Part shown: positions 52,401 to 64,000 of the stretch, one piece after another
Position numbering within the stretch: the stretch's first letter is position 1
Layout of the letters: the number at the start of each line of letters is the position of its first letter
DNA from: Lepisosteus oculatus
Lineage: Eukaryota; Chordata; Actinopteri; Semionotiformes; Lepisosteidae
Direction of reading: 5' to 3'
Assembly: GCF_040954835.1 (NCBI RefSeq)
Contig: NC_090709.1
Location: forward strand, 43,346,490-43,410,489
Length of the DNA: 64,000 nucleotides
Program-made: the position numbers and the translations under genes
Notes under the pieces: model-generated
Told to the model about the DNA's origin: nothing
The model's database searches: none
What the model saw: the letters and a program-made list of their open reading frames with translations, nothing else

Positions 52401-52513
52401 GGGAGAACAAAGGTTGGGAGGGAGGAGGAGTGAGAGACGGGAGCAGGGGACAGAAAGAGAGGCCAATCAAGAGGTGTGAAGTCAGAATTGGTGCAGAGAG
52501 GTATGAAATGAAA

Positions 52514-52928
52514 CTTCCAATGAATGGAGAAAATTTGAAAAGAACAGTAGTCTGTCGTTAAGGGAAGGGAGAATGTGTGATCCTAGCTGCAGAATAATTT
52601 TAGTTTCGGTGGTCTTTCTGATGTATAAGTTTGGAAAACCGTCTTTGTGAACACTGGTGCCCGGCTAGCTCAGTCAGTAGAGCATGTGACTCTTTAGCTC
52701 AGGGGTGTGGGTTTAAACCCCATGTTGGGCGGTGTCCATCTCCTTATTAACAAAGTTTCCTGCTCATCCTTGACCCTCTTACACCTCGATGGTACTGAGC
52801 ACGGTTTTCCAAACTCATACATCAGAAAGACCACTGAAACTAAAATTATTCTGCAGCTAGGATCACACATTCTCCCTTCACTTAATGACAGACTACTGTT
52901 CTTTTAAATTTTCTCCATTCATTGGAAG
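52514..52928. repeat. ~130-bp inverted repeat enclosing a tRNA-Lys-type gene
   Basis: Left arm 52514-52643 (CTTCCAATGAATGGAGAAAA...GTTTGGAAAACCGT) is the near-exact reverse complement of the right arm 52799-52928. The loop (about 155 bp) contains the tRNA-Lys-like gene at 52659-52731. A transcript would form a long hairpin. Confidence 0.85.
52659..52731 (+). tRNA. tRNA-Lys (CTT), anticodon stem weakened
   Basis: 73 nt, GCCCGGCTAGCTCAGTCAG start, anticodon CTT, T stem GTGGG/CCCAT with one wobble, acceptor GCCCGGC/GTTGGGC largely kept. Two mismatches in the anticodon stem (29:41, 31:39). No T4 follows. Recent pseudogene or poorly folding gene. Confidence 0.65.
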
Positions 52929-53189
52929 TGAAGAGAACAGAACTTAAGCTATTATTTATATAAATGTAGCCTGAGGCTTTTATGTGTTCTATAAAATCGA
53001 GGAGTCAACTGGATAGATTTGTTAAATATTTTAGTGATGGGTCTCCGTATTTGTGGTTATTGGAGGAAAGCAGGGATGAGGAGGAAATAGGTGGCACCCA
53101 AGTATGTTAAAGGAAAAAACTCAGCATCTTAAGTGATTTATGATGGTTTACAGTCCCTTTTCTGTCCTGTGGCTGTGATCCAATGACTG

Positions 53190-53410
53190 TGTTGAAACAG
53201 CCAGGGTTGTGCTAGCTCTTGATGGACTGGTATGCAAACCAAATGACAGACAAGCAAAGCGTTGTTTTACAATTCTGAAAGCTCGTTCAATGTGGCTCCT
53301 TGTGTTTTTATGACTCCTGTTATAGTGCTGGTCTTGTAATGTTGTTGGATTGTGCGCAGGTGTCAGAAGATACCGTCATAAAGGATAAGCACGACTTGGC
53401 AAAACAACAT
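53190..53410 (-). pseudogene. PIF/Harbinger transposase C-terminal fragment
   Basis: The minus strand encodes YNRSHKNTRSHIERAFRIVK followed by QRFACLS, the hallmark C-terminal block of Harbinger transposases (usually RYNRSHKRTRNVIERAFGVLK-type). It is preceded by AYPL.RYLLTP, the usual GDSGYPL..LLTP region. The rest of the gene is missing and no TIRs were located. Confidence 0.75.
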
Positions 53411-53984
53411 GCCAGCAAGCACTTCCCCACTTTGAAAGGAAGATGTTGGAACTGATTAAAGAGCTTAATCTGAACTGACACAGGAGAGAGAGAAAATCAA
53501 AGTTCTGAAAAGTAAGCACAAGGCACACCCTGCTAAAGAAATGTATTGCCTTAAAAAAAATGCTTAGAAGGTCAGAGGAACAATTGTTGTGGTTTTTTTT
53601 TTGCTCAAGTATTTTTATAAGTTTAATTTCCAGTTCTGTTAAAAATAAAACTTAACTTTACTGGTTATTAGTCGGTGTCTTTTGTAATGATTTAGCTGTA
53701 ATGATGTCTGCTTATTCATCTGGAGTGTTAAACAAAATTAATGCTGCAATAATACAGTAGTGTTTAATTTCAAATGCACAGCTGCTGTTCTCATTTGTTT
53801 CATGACTAATTATAATTGGCTGTCTCATTAATAACTATGTAGCCTCATCAGGTGAATTGTCGCCTAAATGCAATTCTTAAATTAAAAACTAACTGATTTG
53901 TCAGGAAATTTCGTTTGAATATAAATGAAACAGAAAAGTAATTGTATATTAATGTGGCCTACATATTATTCTACTAATCAGAAG

Positions 53985-54155
53985 TGTTCTGATGTACAGT
54001 CCTCTCCAGTTCGGGCTAATTAGTACAACAAGGCCGAGCCCTTGGAACCGGATTAAGCACAAGTTGAGCTGAGCTCCAACTTTGTTCCACATGTTTTTTG
54101 CTGCAATTGAACTTGGAGCGGGAGATGATCTCCAGAATGTACCATACTAACTAAG
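53985..54155 (+). repeat. Dispersed repeat, copy 2 (partner 21860-22055)
   Basis: CAGTTCGGGCTAATTA, GCACAAGTTGAGCTGAGCTCCAACTTTGTT and TGCAATTGAACTTGGAGC; see the partner. Confidence 0.5.
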
Positions 54156-56023
54156 TACGCAGCTGTGTTTTAACTCGGGAAGTCCATTGCATTTGACCCT
54201 ATGGGTTTATATACATGGGTTTCTCTGCATACACTACCATAAGGGAGGAATGGTGAGTTAGAGGGAGGGCACCAGTTTGGTTTATCAAGAATTCACCAAA
54301 CTGAGTAGAACTACAGATCCAACCATTCAAAATGTGCAAGGTATGCTGCAGTAAATCGCAGTGCTCGTTCCGCAAAGAACTGCAGGATACCGCATGATGT
54401 ATCGAAGTAGGGTGGAATATCTTGTAAAACCACCAGGTGGAGCTATGAAAGCTCTCATGTGCAGCATTTGGGCTGTTGCCAGAAAACACTTGGTTTTGAA
54501 TCCCTGTCAATGCTGAGGGACAATCTTTTGTCTATTACAGAATTTAACAGTCTAAATGGCATATACAATTTAATAAGTTTAAGCTTTGTATTACATTGTT
54601 AAACATTAAACTGATTAAACAGTACACTGAAGTGTTATAGAGGACACAAATTGTGTATTTCCTCTTACATTAAAAAAAACATTCATTTTAATGTGATATG
54701 AAAGATTAATAATGAATAACATTGGATAGGCTGTAAGCTCAAAATATTACTGTAGTCCACTTTCTTTCTAAACATCTGCATCAATTTGTCTCATTCACCC
54801 ATGATTACTTAAACATTCTGCCTGCCCTTTTCAGCTATAGCTTTGTTTGAACCCAGCTCCTGGCATGAGTTTTCCTTTAACAAAAACATTTTTTTGAAAA
54901 ACTAAAATAGTAAAATATATTGATTTGTTGCTATTTCTAAATATCACAACATGTTCAAAGTTAAGTGATTTATTAATAACAACTAATAATTTCAAACTGC
55001 TTGTATTCTAAAATTGTATTTTGTTTGGGGTGATTTGTCACTGTTTTCACAATCTTGAATTTATTAAACATCTGAGATATGGTGTTCTATACCTCTGTTT
55101 ACTTTCTGAAACTCCATCGATATTTCCTGTTTTCACACAGATAAGAATAAACTGCACGTGCAAGTCTTTTCACAAGTGTAAAGATGTTCTGTGCTCAATA
55201 GCTCTTTAACACAGTGCACATTATGTCATATCTTTAAACATCAGTTGAAGCATTCTGAAGTCTGACAATCGTAAAAAGTTACCAAATAGTATTGGTGAAA
55301 CTGTTACCTGTCCTGGATAAAGCGATTAGAAAATAGTTGAATTTACACTCGTAAGAAACTTTCTGATTTTAATGGGATATGGAAGATATTAATAATAAAT
55401 GATTGGATGGTCTAAATGGAAGATGTATAGAGGAGACATGTTGAGTCTTTTCTTTTCAGCTTGAAATTAACTTTTGCCTACTACGTATATTCCATTGCAG
55501 CCATTTTAATGCAACGCAGCTCCATACTTCTCACAAAGTCTAGGCTAGGTGTTACACCCCACTGTGTTTATGTAGATTAGACAGTTCTACTTGGGGAGGG
55601 GAAGGAACTTTCAGTTTTCTGGTGTCATTGTTGGCCTTTAACATAAGGCAACCAACAATCAAATGTCCTGTTTTTTCTTAAGTTGAACAAAGATGTGCCA
55701 CGTGCATACAGTGTCATGTTGTATACTTTTAATGGTATTACAGTACAGCTTGTGGGAAATACATTTGTCCTGTATCAAAGTTTAACTTACCCTACACCCT
55801 ACATTACAAACTGAGTGAATTCAACAGAATCGACGGTTAAAAGCAACATGTCAAATTGTCCCCAAAATAACAAAAAGTGAACGAGTTGAGGATTCGATAA
55901 TAGAGTAATCATAACAATAACTCCCGAGTTGTTTAATGCAATCCAAACGAAAGAAGGACACTTAAATAAACATGAAAAGACTATTTTTTCATTGACGAAA
56001 AGTAATGTCGCACTCTCTCTTGT
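54156..56023. other. No gene recognised
   Basis: Mostly AT-rich. A tRNA-like remnant with B box GGTTTTGAATCCC lies near 54465-54517. 55300-55500 and 54650-54850 share weak similarity to the 56820-57050 spacer. No protein gene seen. Confidence 0.35.
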
Positions 56024-56638
56024 TTAATCTGATTGTTTTATTGCTGCACAGACTAAAACCAGAGAGAAATAGCACCTCTTTCTTTGAAGCATTTTGTTTA
56101 TCCTATCATGTATCGGTTTCCAATCATACAAAGTAAGTTCTGAGAATCTCCAATTCAACATACCTATGTTTTCCTGGAGAATGCAAAGCCCTTTTGCCTC
56201 TGGACCAGTCAAAATTTATGGATGTGGTTCACCCCCAGTCCCAAAATTGCGAAACAGAAGAGTGGTGTAGCGGTCGGCTCTGGCTGTCCCCTCTGTGCCG
56301 ACACACTGCACATTCAATCCCTCCTTCTCTTGACTGATGGGCAAAAGGTGGACATCTGGGAGAACTGTACGTGGCATCTGTGAGTTCTGCTGTGTAGATG
56401 GTGCTTCCTGAGGGGAGAGAGACAGTGGGGACGGCACCAGCCAATTCATTAGTGGTGGTGAGCAGAGAGGACAGGATGGAGTGTCCTGAGGGGGTGTGCT
56501 CTGCTGGGGGTGGAGGGTTGTATGGAGATACGCATTGCACCAGGTACAGCAACCTGTGTGGCAGGGAGGGGCACTTTTCAGGAGATGAAGGTCTGTTTGG
56601 AGACGGCTGACACCCTAGTGTTTGACTGCTAGAACATA
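56024..56638 (-). pseudogene. BEN-like coding segment, copy b (broken)
   Basis: Homologous to 58918-59608: a Ser/Pro-rich linker (SPEKCPSLPHRLL, SLSPQEAPSTQQNSQMP), then LPDVHLLPISQEKEG and ARADRYTTLLFRNF, then DWKPIHDRINKMLQRKR. Several disruptions separate these parts. Its upstream edge coincides exactly with the CAGATGCAGCC end of element E copy 3, so E and the gene segment are physically joined. The BEN assignment is by resemblance of the C-terminal helices only. Confidence 0.5.
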
Positions 56639-57620
56639 CAGATGCAGCCATTCAAAATGCGTTGGCGATACCGCATTATTTTCTGGTACGCTGTACGCAG
56701 TCTACCGCGAGTTACTGGTAAATACTGCTAGTTACCATAAATTCTCCTATAATACGGCAAGCAAAATAATAGTATCCGGAATTTCCGCAAGGTGGAGCTA
56801 ATAAAGCTCAACCTCTCATGTTTGAGCTGTCGCCATCAAAGTCTTTAACGAAGATATTACTAATAGTAGTAATAATGAATGACCTTGGACGAGCTGTAAG
56901 TGTAAACTCAAAGTATTGCCCTGGTCAACATTCTTTTTTTCATTGACCCTCTTTGTAAAAGTAACACCACAGCATTTCGCAATCATGCATTTGTTTCCAA
57001 TCATGCAAAGTACAGTAATTTTTGAGAATCAATTCACCATGTCTTTCACATGCTCATAAAAGAGATTGATTTAGGAACATAAACATATTACCGTATGCAA
57101 ACTGTACTGTATACAGTATGTATATGTATATTTAATGTCTTAACTGTGCCCTTTAAGTATTGAATATTTATATGGAATTTTACCACTGAAGGGAAATCTT
57201 AGTGCCTGAGCATAAAAAGAATAGGAGCATACTGCAACGCGTGTGAAGGCCATAAACGATATTAATTTTGGAACTTAAACATACAGTATATGGCTGGTCT
57301 CGGTACTTTAAAGAAAACATACACACCAGTATTCCATTTCTCCCTAAACATTTTAACACACTTTAACTAATGTGATACCGGAGTCAACAAGCATACTTTT
57401 AGAATTTGATTAAAAGGGAATATAATATGGAATCGCGTATCTCAAGAAATTAATAACGATATGATTATAGTCGTGTACTGCGACAGGGCTGTGTAGGGCT
57501 GTTTCGCCTCTCTCTTCATGCGACTTCCCTTGTAGCCCACTGGTCTACGTGCCTGATTACCAACTCATGGGTTGTGTGTTCAAGTCCAGCTGGTGCTGGA
57601 CTTTCCTTTTAACAAACATT
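56639..57620 (+). mobile_element. Element E, copy 3 (partial)
   Basis: Begins CAGATGCAGCCATTCAAAATG, carries one block X (57120-57470) and a tRNA-like segment (57532-57600), then loses homology. Between them, 56940-57050 resembles another scrap of the BEN-like coding segment. Confidence 0.6.
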
Positions 57621-58780
57621 TCTTCGAAAAAATAGAATAGCAATATTATGGACAATCAATTGACTTTTATATTTCAAAATATCACAACGTGATCGATTCT
57701 AAGTAATTTTTGATAACAATGAATAGTCACCTTCTTCCCTTCTGACAACGGTCCCTGCTTCTGCTTCCTGCTTCTATTGTGTGTGTGTGTGTAATAGAGT
57801 AAATTTTTATAGAGAAATGGAGGCTGGACAGCATGCGTTACAATATAAACATTTATATTGATTTAAATCGTGTTTTGATTTAAATCGCAAACGCATGTTT
57901 AATTATGTGTTTTTTTAATCATAATCAGGCTAATGCAACATAAATTGATACAGTATCTTTGTCTTCTAAGTATCTTAATAAACTTTCAGCATAGCTTTCT
58001 ACCCATTTAGATTTATTTTTCTTGGGATTTTGGGATCAAACGTGGAAGGATTAGATTGTAATCGTTTTTATTTTTCAAATACGTTTTAGAAAAGTGTAAT
58101 CTATACCTGCCCAGACTGTATGCCTTCCTAAACCCCGCCCTGACCACTTTCACTCCTGTCCTGCTCTTCCCCGCGCACCCCAGCCGGGCACTCTTCGGCC
58201 TCTGCCCGGGACGAATGTATATTTTGATGTTTACACCCGGCGTGGCACCGAGGGAGCGTCTGCATTTATAACTTAGTTTTTAAAATTAGTCAAGCAATAT
58301 GAAGCATCTCCTTTTACTTTTAAGTCCCTTAAATACATTGAGCACAGCTTTCTCACCACTTAAGATTACTTTTTGATACCATCCTTACACAAAGCAGGAA
58401 CTTTCCGATGACATACAGTACAAGTGGAAAGATTACAGATTTTAATCGTCTTTAATTTTGTTACGTTATACGTTTTAGGAACATTTCATCTAAACAAACA
58501 CCACAAAACTATTCTCGATTGTATTTCTGAATGTTATGTTACATCTACAGTAGTTCACTGCTTTAAATACATCGAATTAAGAAAGTTAGATGTAGCACTT
58601 TAGATCTTTTTTTCTGAACCAGGGAAAATCTGATCATGTTTCTCTATAACAATAATAAAAAACATTATTTTACATATCACCTTTAAAAGTGGCATCTCAA
58701 AGCAAAAAAGTAGATGGGGAAAAACAGTTAAAAGGGACCAAAGTAAATACCAGACAAACGCAAACGCGTTTTTAATAGAA
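57621..58780. other. No gene recognised
   Basis: AT-rich. Duplicated phrases (AGTATCTTAATAAACTTTCAGCATAGCTTTCT / AAATACATTGAGCACAGCTTTCTCACC; TTAATCGT) at about 57960-58100 and 58320-58470 indicate an old internal duplication. Confidence 0.4.
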
Positions 58781-58786
58781 ATGCTT

Positions 58787-59941
58787 TTATTCATTCAGCA
58801 GAGAGTGAGAGGGACATCCAGCAGAGAGAGACACACACACAGGTTTCCATTGACAAACGTAATTGTTTTTTTACATTCCTCTTGTCTAACAGGAATGTTT
58901 TGTTTGTGGACAGACTGTTAGATGAGAGGAAAAGAGCACCTCCTTCTACGAAGCATTTCGTTGATCCGATCACGAATTATTTTCCAGTCGCACAAAGTAA
59001 GGGTTGAGAATCTCCGATTCACCATGCTACTAATGGTTTCCCGGAGATTGCAAGGCAAGGCACTTTTGCCTCTGGACCCATCGAAATTTACAGACGTGGT
59101 CCACCCCCAGTAAATTTCAAAAGTCACAAGATTTCGAAACATGAGTGCGGCGTAGCGGTCGGCTCTTGCTTTCCCGTCTATGCCGATGCACTGCAAGTAC
59201 AACCCCCCCTCCATCTCTTGAGTGATGGGTAGCAGTTGGACATCTGGGAGAATTATTCGTCCCACTGGCATCTGTGAATTCCGCTGTGCTTCCTGGGGGG
59301 AGATAGCCGGCGGGGACAGCATCAACAGATTCCTGCGCGGTGGTGAACTGAGAGGCCGGGATGGAGTGTCCTGAGGCGGTGTGTGCTCTGCGGGGGGCAG
59401 AGCTTCCGCCAGGCATTGCAGCCTGCGCGGTGGGGAGAGGCACTTTTCGGGAGACAGCTGCTCAACTGTTTGACTGCTGGAACTCTAGCCTCCCAATCCT
59501 CCCCAGTAATGCTTCGTAATGCTCCCGCTGCTGCCGAAATGTCTCCATACAGGTGCTGTTTCTACAGGTTGGCACCCTGGCCAGTGGCCGAGAGCAGAGA
59601 CCCACGGCCTGTGGCAAAATAACATAATTCATGTAAGAAATAAAGTCACACAGTAGTATTCATCAGTCGGGGAACAGAAGTCAAAATAAACTTTTCTTTT
59701 TTTCCGTCTTACCGCTTTCTTTTTTACTGTCCTGGTGGTAGATCGTTTCGCCCGTGCTGTGTTTTCTTGAAGAACAGGCTACAAAGAAATAATTATAATT
59801 GAATTTAAAATTCAAAACGGCAATAATACCTTGTAATATGGGCTGTAATCGCGTATTTCAGATGAAGTCTGCTGTATTTGCTTACCCTTCGCTCTTTGGA
59901 AGCTGGGGCGGCAGAAGCACCCCGTCTCTTGGTCTCCATAC
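58787..59941 (-). pseudogene. BEN-like gene with three exons, copy a (probably broken)
   Basis: Minus strand. Exon 1 starts METKRRGASAAP (59941) and ends at a GTAAGC donor near 59888. Exon 2 (about 59774-59709) has a TTTCTTTGTAG acceptor and GTAAGA donor. Exon 3 starts after GCCACAG at 59608, with a coiled-coil-like stretch (ETFRQQREHYEALLGRI), a Ser/Pro-rich linker, and a C-terminal domain including ARADRYAALMFRNL, YWGWTTSVNFDGSRGK, LPCNLRETISSMVNRRF and DWKIIRDRINEMLRRRR, resembling a BEN DNA-binding domain. AATAAA at about 58787-58792. At least one break separates the coiled-coil part from the C-terminal part. Could be a host gene family or cargo of element E. Confidence 0.5.
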
Positions 59942-60019
59942 TGTACTATGGTCGCTGTAGTGCAGGTTCGCAGTTTTTTTTTTGTGATGGGAGCACACCC
60001 AATCCCTTGGTGTCTTTTA

Positions 60020-62973
60020 TGCGTCACACATACTGTATTTCAGCGCCATATATTTCATGGATATTATGGAATATAATGGATGGATATCTTAGTTATCTTT
60101 CTAGTTCACAGGTTTGCATGCATAATTTAATTTTGAAAGCCACTGAGACATCAGGTACTACTGTTGTATTTATGAAAAAGAAACAAAACAAAAAACATAC
60201 TAACAACTGTGCCATCCTACTCCTTAGTTAATACATTTTATTATTCATAAACAGTTAACATTGTTAGCAAAATATTTTGAATTATATTTAACCCTATTTT
60301 TTCTTTAGTTTTGTATTTAACTTATTATATGATAGTCAGACTTAATGTATATTTGAACAATGAAAATATATTTTTACAAGATTTTACATTAAGCACTTAA
60401 AATTAATATGGTTAATAATAGTAAATGTAACATGCTGTAACAAGATCGGTTAAACTGCGAAGAAAATGCTTTCAGAGAAAATGTTTCAGGTGTGAAGAAC
60501 ATAGATCTCCAATGCGATTTCAACCAAACCTGTTCCCACACACCCCGCCCCCACTACCATTAGAATATACACAAACATTTTAGCGTTTTATTCTGAGCAG
60601 AAGACCCTCACACCTGAAGAGTGCTGGCTGTGACGAATTAAACCGGTTTTACAGGTTTCAATCACAGACCATGTGACATAGACACAGTAAACTACAGAAA
60701 CACCGTATTTAATATTGCAATAAAAATGCTATAAAATAATGTGACACAGTACAGCACAGTACAATAATACTGACCATGACTTTAGAAGCATAAATTACCT
60801 TACACTCAATTTAAACACAAGTTGTCTTTAGCCCTCTAAGCTGGTTCATACAGAAATGTAGAGATCCAGGCTCAGAACACACAGCTTCATTAGCGAATAC
60901 ATATGCAGGACAACTAGAGAAGACGTTTTACAGAGGATGGATTTTTAGAAACATCCCATCAGACATCCCATCATATTCACAACGTGAAATCTAGAAAATA
61001 ATATTACGTAACCAAAATCCGCAATATGGAAACAGAACCTGTGTAATTGTTGATAGATGATGTACTCGTAACATTTTTTCAAGACGAACTACAACATTTA
61101 AAAAATGACTTGTATGTACTTGATATCTCTAATCAATCCACGGGTTCCAGCACAAAACGAAAGTAAAACGCATACCGTTTCGCGCTTCTTATTAGTTGCT
61201 CAAAAGTAATTTGACCGTATGAAATGCATAATATAAACCTAGAAACATATACGTGAGCAGTACTTAAGCACTGTAGTATCGGTGTTAAGACATACCTCTC
61301 AAATACTGTAAATCAAGTTAAAAATATCTCAAGACCGATTCTGGTCGTAATGAAACCATGCAAGGGAGTTTTTATGTCCGTTGCAGTTCTTTTGCAACAT
61401 GAATATAATTATATCGTTATTAATTTCTTGAGATACGCGATTCCATATTATATTCCCTTTTAATCAAATTCTAAAAGTATGCTTGTTGACTCCGGTATCA
61501 CGTTAGTTAAAGACTTCGAAGCTTACAATGTTTAGGGAGAAATGGAATACCGGTGTGTATTTTTTTCTTTAAAGTACCGAGACCAGCCATATACTGTATG
61601 TTTATGTTAAGATTTCCCTTCAGTGGTAAAATTAGATATGAATATTCAATACTTAAACGGGCACAGTTAAGACATTAAATATACATATACATATTGTATA
61701 CAGTACAGTTTGCATACGGTTATATGTTTATGTTACGCGATTAAAAAATAAATAAAACTGGAAGGTCCAGCACCACCATTATGTTTATATGGTTGTTTTT
61801 GTTGGTTGGTTGTTATTATGGTTATTAATAATACGATCTATAGTTGAAATCTGAGCCTAAATAAAAAGAAAAAGCAAGTGATTAGGTTTATGAGCAATCT
61901 AATTACTTATTCGTTTAAAACGCTATATAAAATAAAGTTTATTATTAATTTGCTGGACAGAGCGGTGAACATTATTATGCATAACACAAAGATAACAATC
62001 CTGATCAGTTTAGAAATCTGTGTACGCTGTAAGGTTTTTACTTCTTAAACTTTTAAAATACACGTTTTGAATAGAAAGAAATCCTCTTCCTGGTACAGTA
62101 TGTATAGCAAACCAGCACGTCTTTTTTCTCCAATCAGAGGGGTGTCAGATAGTGTCAGCCAATCACCATTCTGCGTTGGGTAGCAACGGGTGACTGTTCT
62201 CAGGCGGAAGATGTAAACAGCTTAATGTTCGTGTTAAATAATTTTTTTTAATTCAATTAAACGGGCACAGTTAAGACATTAAATATACATATACATACTG
62301 TATACAGTACAGTTTGCATACGGCAATATGTTTATGTTACGCGATTAAAAAATAAATAAATAAAAATGAAAAGTCCAGCACCAGCTGGATTCAAACACAC
62401 AACCTGCCAGCCACGCACCTAGACCAGTAGGCTACAAGACAGCTCGCATGATCAGGCAGGCGAAACAGCCCTACACAGCCCTGCCGCAGTACACGGATAT
62501 AATCATACCGTTATTAAATTCTTTAGATACGCGATTCCATATTATATTCCCTTTTAATCAAATTCTAAAAGTATGCTTGTTGACTCCGGTATCACGTTAG
62601 TTAAAGACTTCGAAGCTTACAATGTTTAGGGAGAAATGGAATACCGGTGTGTATTTTTTTCTTTAAAGTACCAAGACCAGCCATATACTGTATGTTTACG
62701 TTCCAAAATTAATATCGTTTATGGCCTTCACACGCGTTACAGTATGCTCCTATTCTTTTTATGCTCAGCTACTAAGATTTCCCTTCAGTGGTAAAATTCA
62801 ATATCTACAACGGGCACAGTAAAGACGTTTACAGTAAGTCTTTCTACGACAGACCAACGGACCACGAGTGCCCCTGTCGGTCAACCAATCACGCACCGCG
62901 GTACCCCGTGTCATCATACCTGCGGTATCTGTACCGCGGTGTCTGTACCGCTCACTTTGAATGGCTGCATCTG
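60020..62973 (-). mobile_element. Element E, copy 2 (~2.95 kb, inverted relative to copy 1)
   Basis: Reverse complement of 38233-41149 over its length, with a few indels and a local insertion (about 61790-62240) that copy 1 lacks. Ends GGCTGCATCTG at 62973. The minus-strand downstream end (GTGTGACGCA) lies about 80 bp before the first exon of the BEN-like gene. Confidence 0.75.
62373..62437 (-). other. tRNA-like segment within element E, copy 2
   Basis: Mirror of 38791-38859 with GTTTGAATCCAGC as B box. A truncated second one (GGTCCAGCACCACC) lies at about 61765, as expected from the internal tandem structure. Confidence 0.4.
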
Positions 62974-62984
62974 TACTTTGCAAA

Positions 62985-63160
62985 AAGGGGGGTGGGGGTG
63001 GGGAACAAGCTTCCCAGCCCTTTGTTTGAAGCCCATACCCTGGCTTGAGATGAGCTCCTCTAGTCAGGACAGGAGACGCTTCCGTACACAGAGAGGGGTG
63101 GGGGTGGGGAACAAGCTGCCCAGCCCTGTGGTTGAAGCCCATACCCGGGCTTCTCTCCAG
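62985..63160 (+). repeat. ~106-bp tandem duplication
   Basis: GGGGTGGGGGTGGGGAACAAGCT.CCCAGCCCT..GGTTGAAGCCCATACCC.GGCTT occurs twice (about 62990-63050 and 63097-63155). Open frames here are repeats in sequence, not recognised proteins. Confidence 0.75.
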
Positions 63161-64000
63161 ACACAGCTGGGTGAGCCCCTGGAACCAATTAACCACTCAC
63201 GACCCCACAAGACAGACAGGAGTGATTTGTTGTTTGTTTTCTGCGCACAAGAAAGCCCATTTTGTTTACATACATCGATCATGTTTATTTTTCACGTTTT
63301 AATTGGAGGTTCAGTCCTTTTGCATTTCCACGTGATAAGCGTTAAAGCAGGGGCGGTTTTGTTTTGGTACACGTCCAAACTACCCGTTTTCAGCCACAGA
63401 TGAACACAGATAAACACGTGCTCCTTTTTTTCATATGACATCTTGCCAGCGGCTCAAAAGTAACAAGAAGTAACGATTCTCTGGGGGGGAATTTAAGTTT
63501 TTTTTCCAACGTCAAAAAGTAAGGAACAGGAAGGAGCCCACAATAAGCGAGAACAATTACTGCAGACCCCCCGGAACAGCGCCTTAAAAACCACAGAGTA
63601 ACATCCTGACTGCTTAGACCATGACAAAGCTCTTCTGCAGAGCGAAAGTCTCCTACAGGCAGGTATTTTTTTGTTTTAAACAGAACTGAAGCCCGTCTCT
63701 CCTGCAGCAGAGCCTGTCGCGACATTGGGTGTTTCATTTCACACGGAAGGAGCGCGTAGAATCTATAGAAAATGCAGGAATCATAGTAGCAGCACGTTAT
63801 TGTGTTAAAAAAAATCCCCCCCCTTTTTCACCCAGCCCCAGAGCCCAGTGCATTAAACAGCTCGTGTTCAGATCCTTCTTTTTGGTTTTGCATTAAAAAA
63901 AGAAAGAAAACAGGTTCGCCGCCAGCCCTCACTCTTACATGCTCTCGACTTCCAGTCAGCTCGCTGGTAAAGAAGAGGCATTTCCTCTGTGTGTGTGTGT
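63161..64000. other. No gene recognised; (GT)n at the edge
   Basis: Spacer; ends in a GT microsatellite from about 63989. Confidence 0.4.

Noticed and set aside
62798-63403. Open frames of 132 and 154 codons near the right edge.
   Set aside because: They cross the end of element E and a 106-bp tandem duplication and have no recognisable motifs.

Overview
The window looks like a fish genome, most likely a ray-finned fish. The evidence is the repeat fauna: Tx1-clade LINEs with CCHC knuckles, an RTE-type LINE, Penelope-like ends, hAT and Harbinger relics, and a broken retrovirus-like pol. Vertebrate-type tRNA genes and a U1 snRNA promoter with an octamer also fit. No ordinary multi-exon host protein gene was recognised. 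The one possible exception is a small BEN-like gene that travels with a repeat. The species cannot be named from sequence alone.

Layout. 1-4155 (minus): a Tx1-clade LINE with both ORFs open as far as the window reaches. Its 5' end sits inside a U1 snRNA gene (4156-4187, octamer at 4421-4428). 5.2-22 kb: scattered tRNA genes and tRNA relics (Ala, Pro, Leu and many decayed copies) among hAT, RTE-LINE, Penelope-like and SINE-like repeats. 23.9-27.5 kb (minus): a second, damaged Tx1-family LINE whose 5' end abuts a 21-nt relic of U2 snRNA. A third, truncated LINE (27.5-28.8 kb, plus), related to the first, lies head-to-head with it and carries a solo LTR. 28.8-35.5 kb: about 2.2 copies of a ~3 kb tandem tRNA unit (Val, Phe, Asp, Val, Glu, His). 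35.5-38 kb: a broken retrovirus-like fossil that ends the array. 38.2-41.1 kb and 60.0-63.0 kb: two inverted copies of a ~2.9 kb repeat called here element E; a third partial copy is at 56.6-57.6 kb. Copies of the BEN-like coding segment lie next to the last two. 41.3-52.7 kb: further tRNA genes and relics (Leu, Ser, Thr, Arg, intron-bearing Ile, Thr-bodied CAT, Lys), including an old diverged piece of the same tRNA unit at 51.3-51.8 kb.

Biology. The window is a repeat-rich small-RNA-gene neighbourhood. tRNA genes multiply by tandem duplication and decay, and several relics carry changed anticodons. Two related LINE families sit at nearly the same nucleotide of two different spliceosomal snRNAs, at a shared GATCA motif. 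The U1-sited copy appears intact where visible and lies downstream of U1 promoter sequence. This is the strongest lead in the window. All identifications are by eye; no searches were run.
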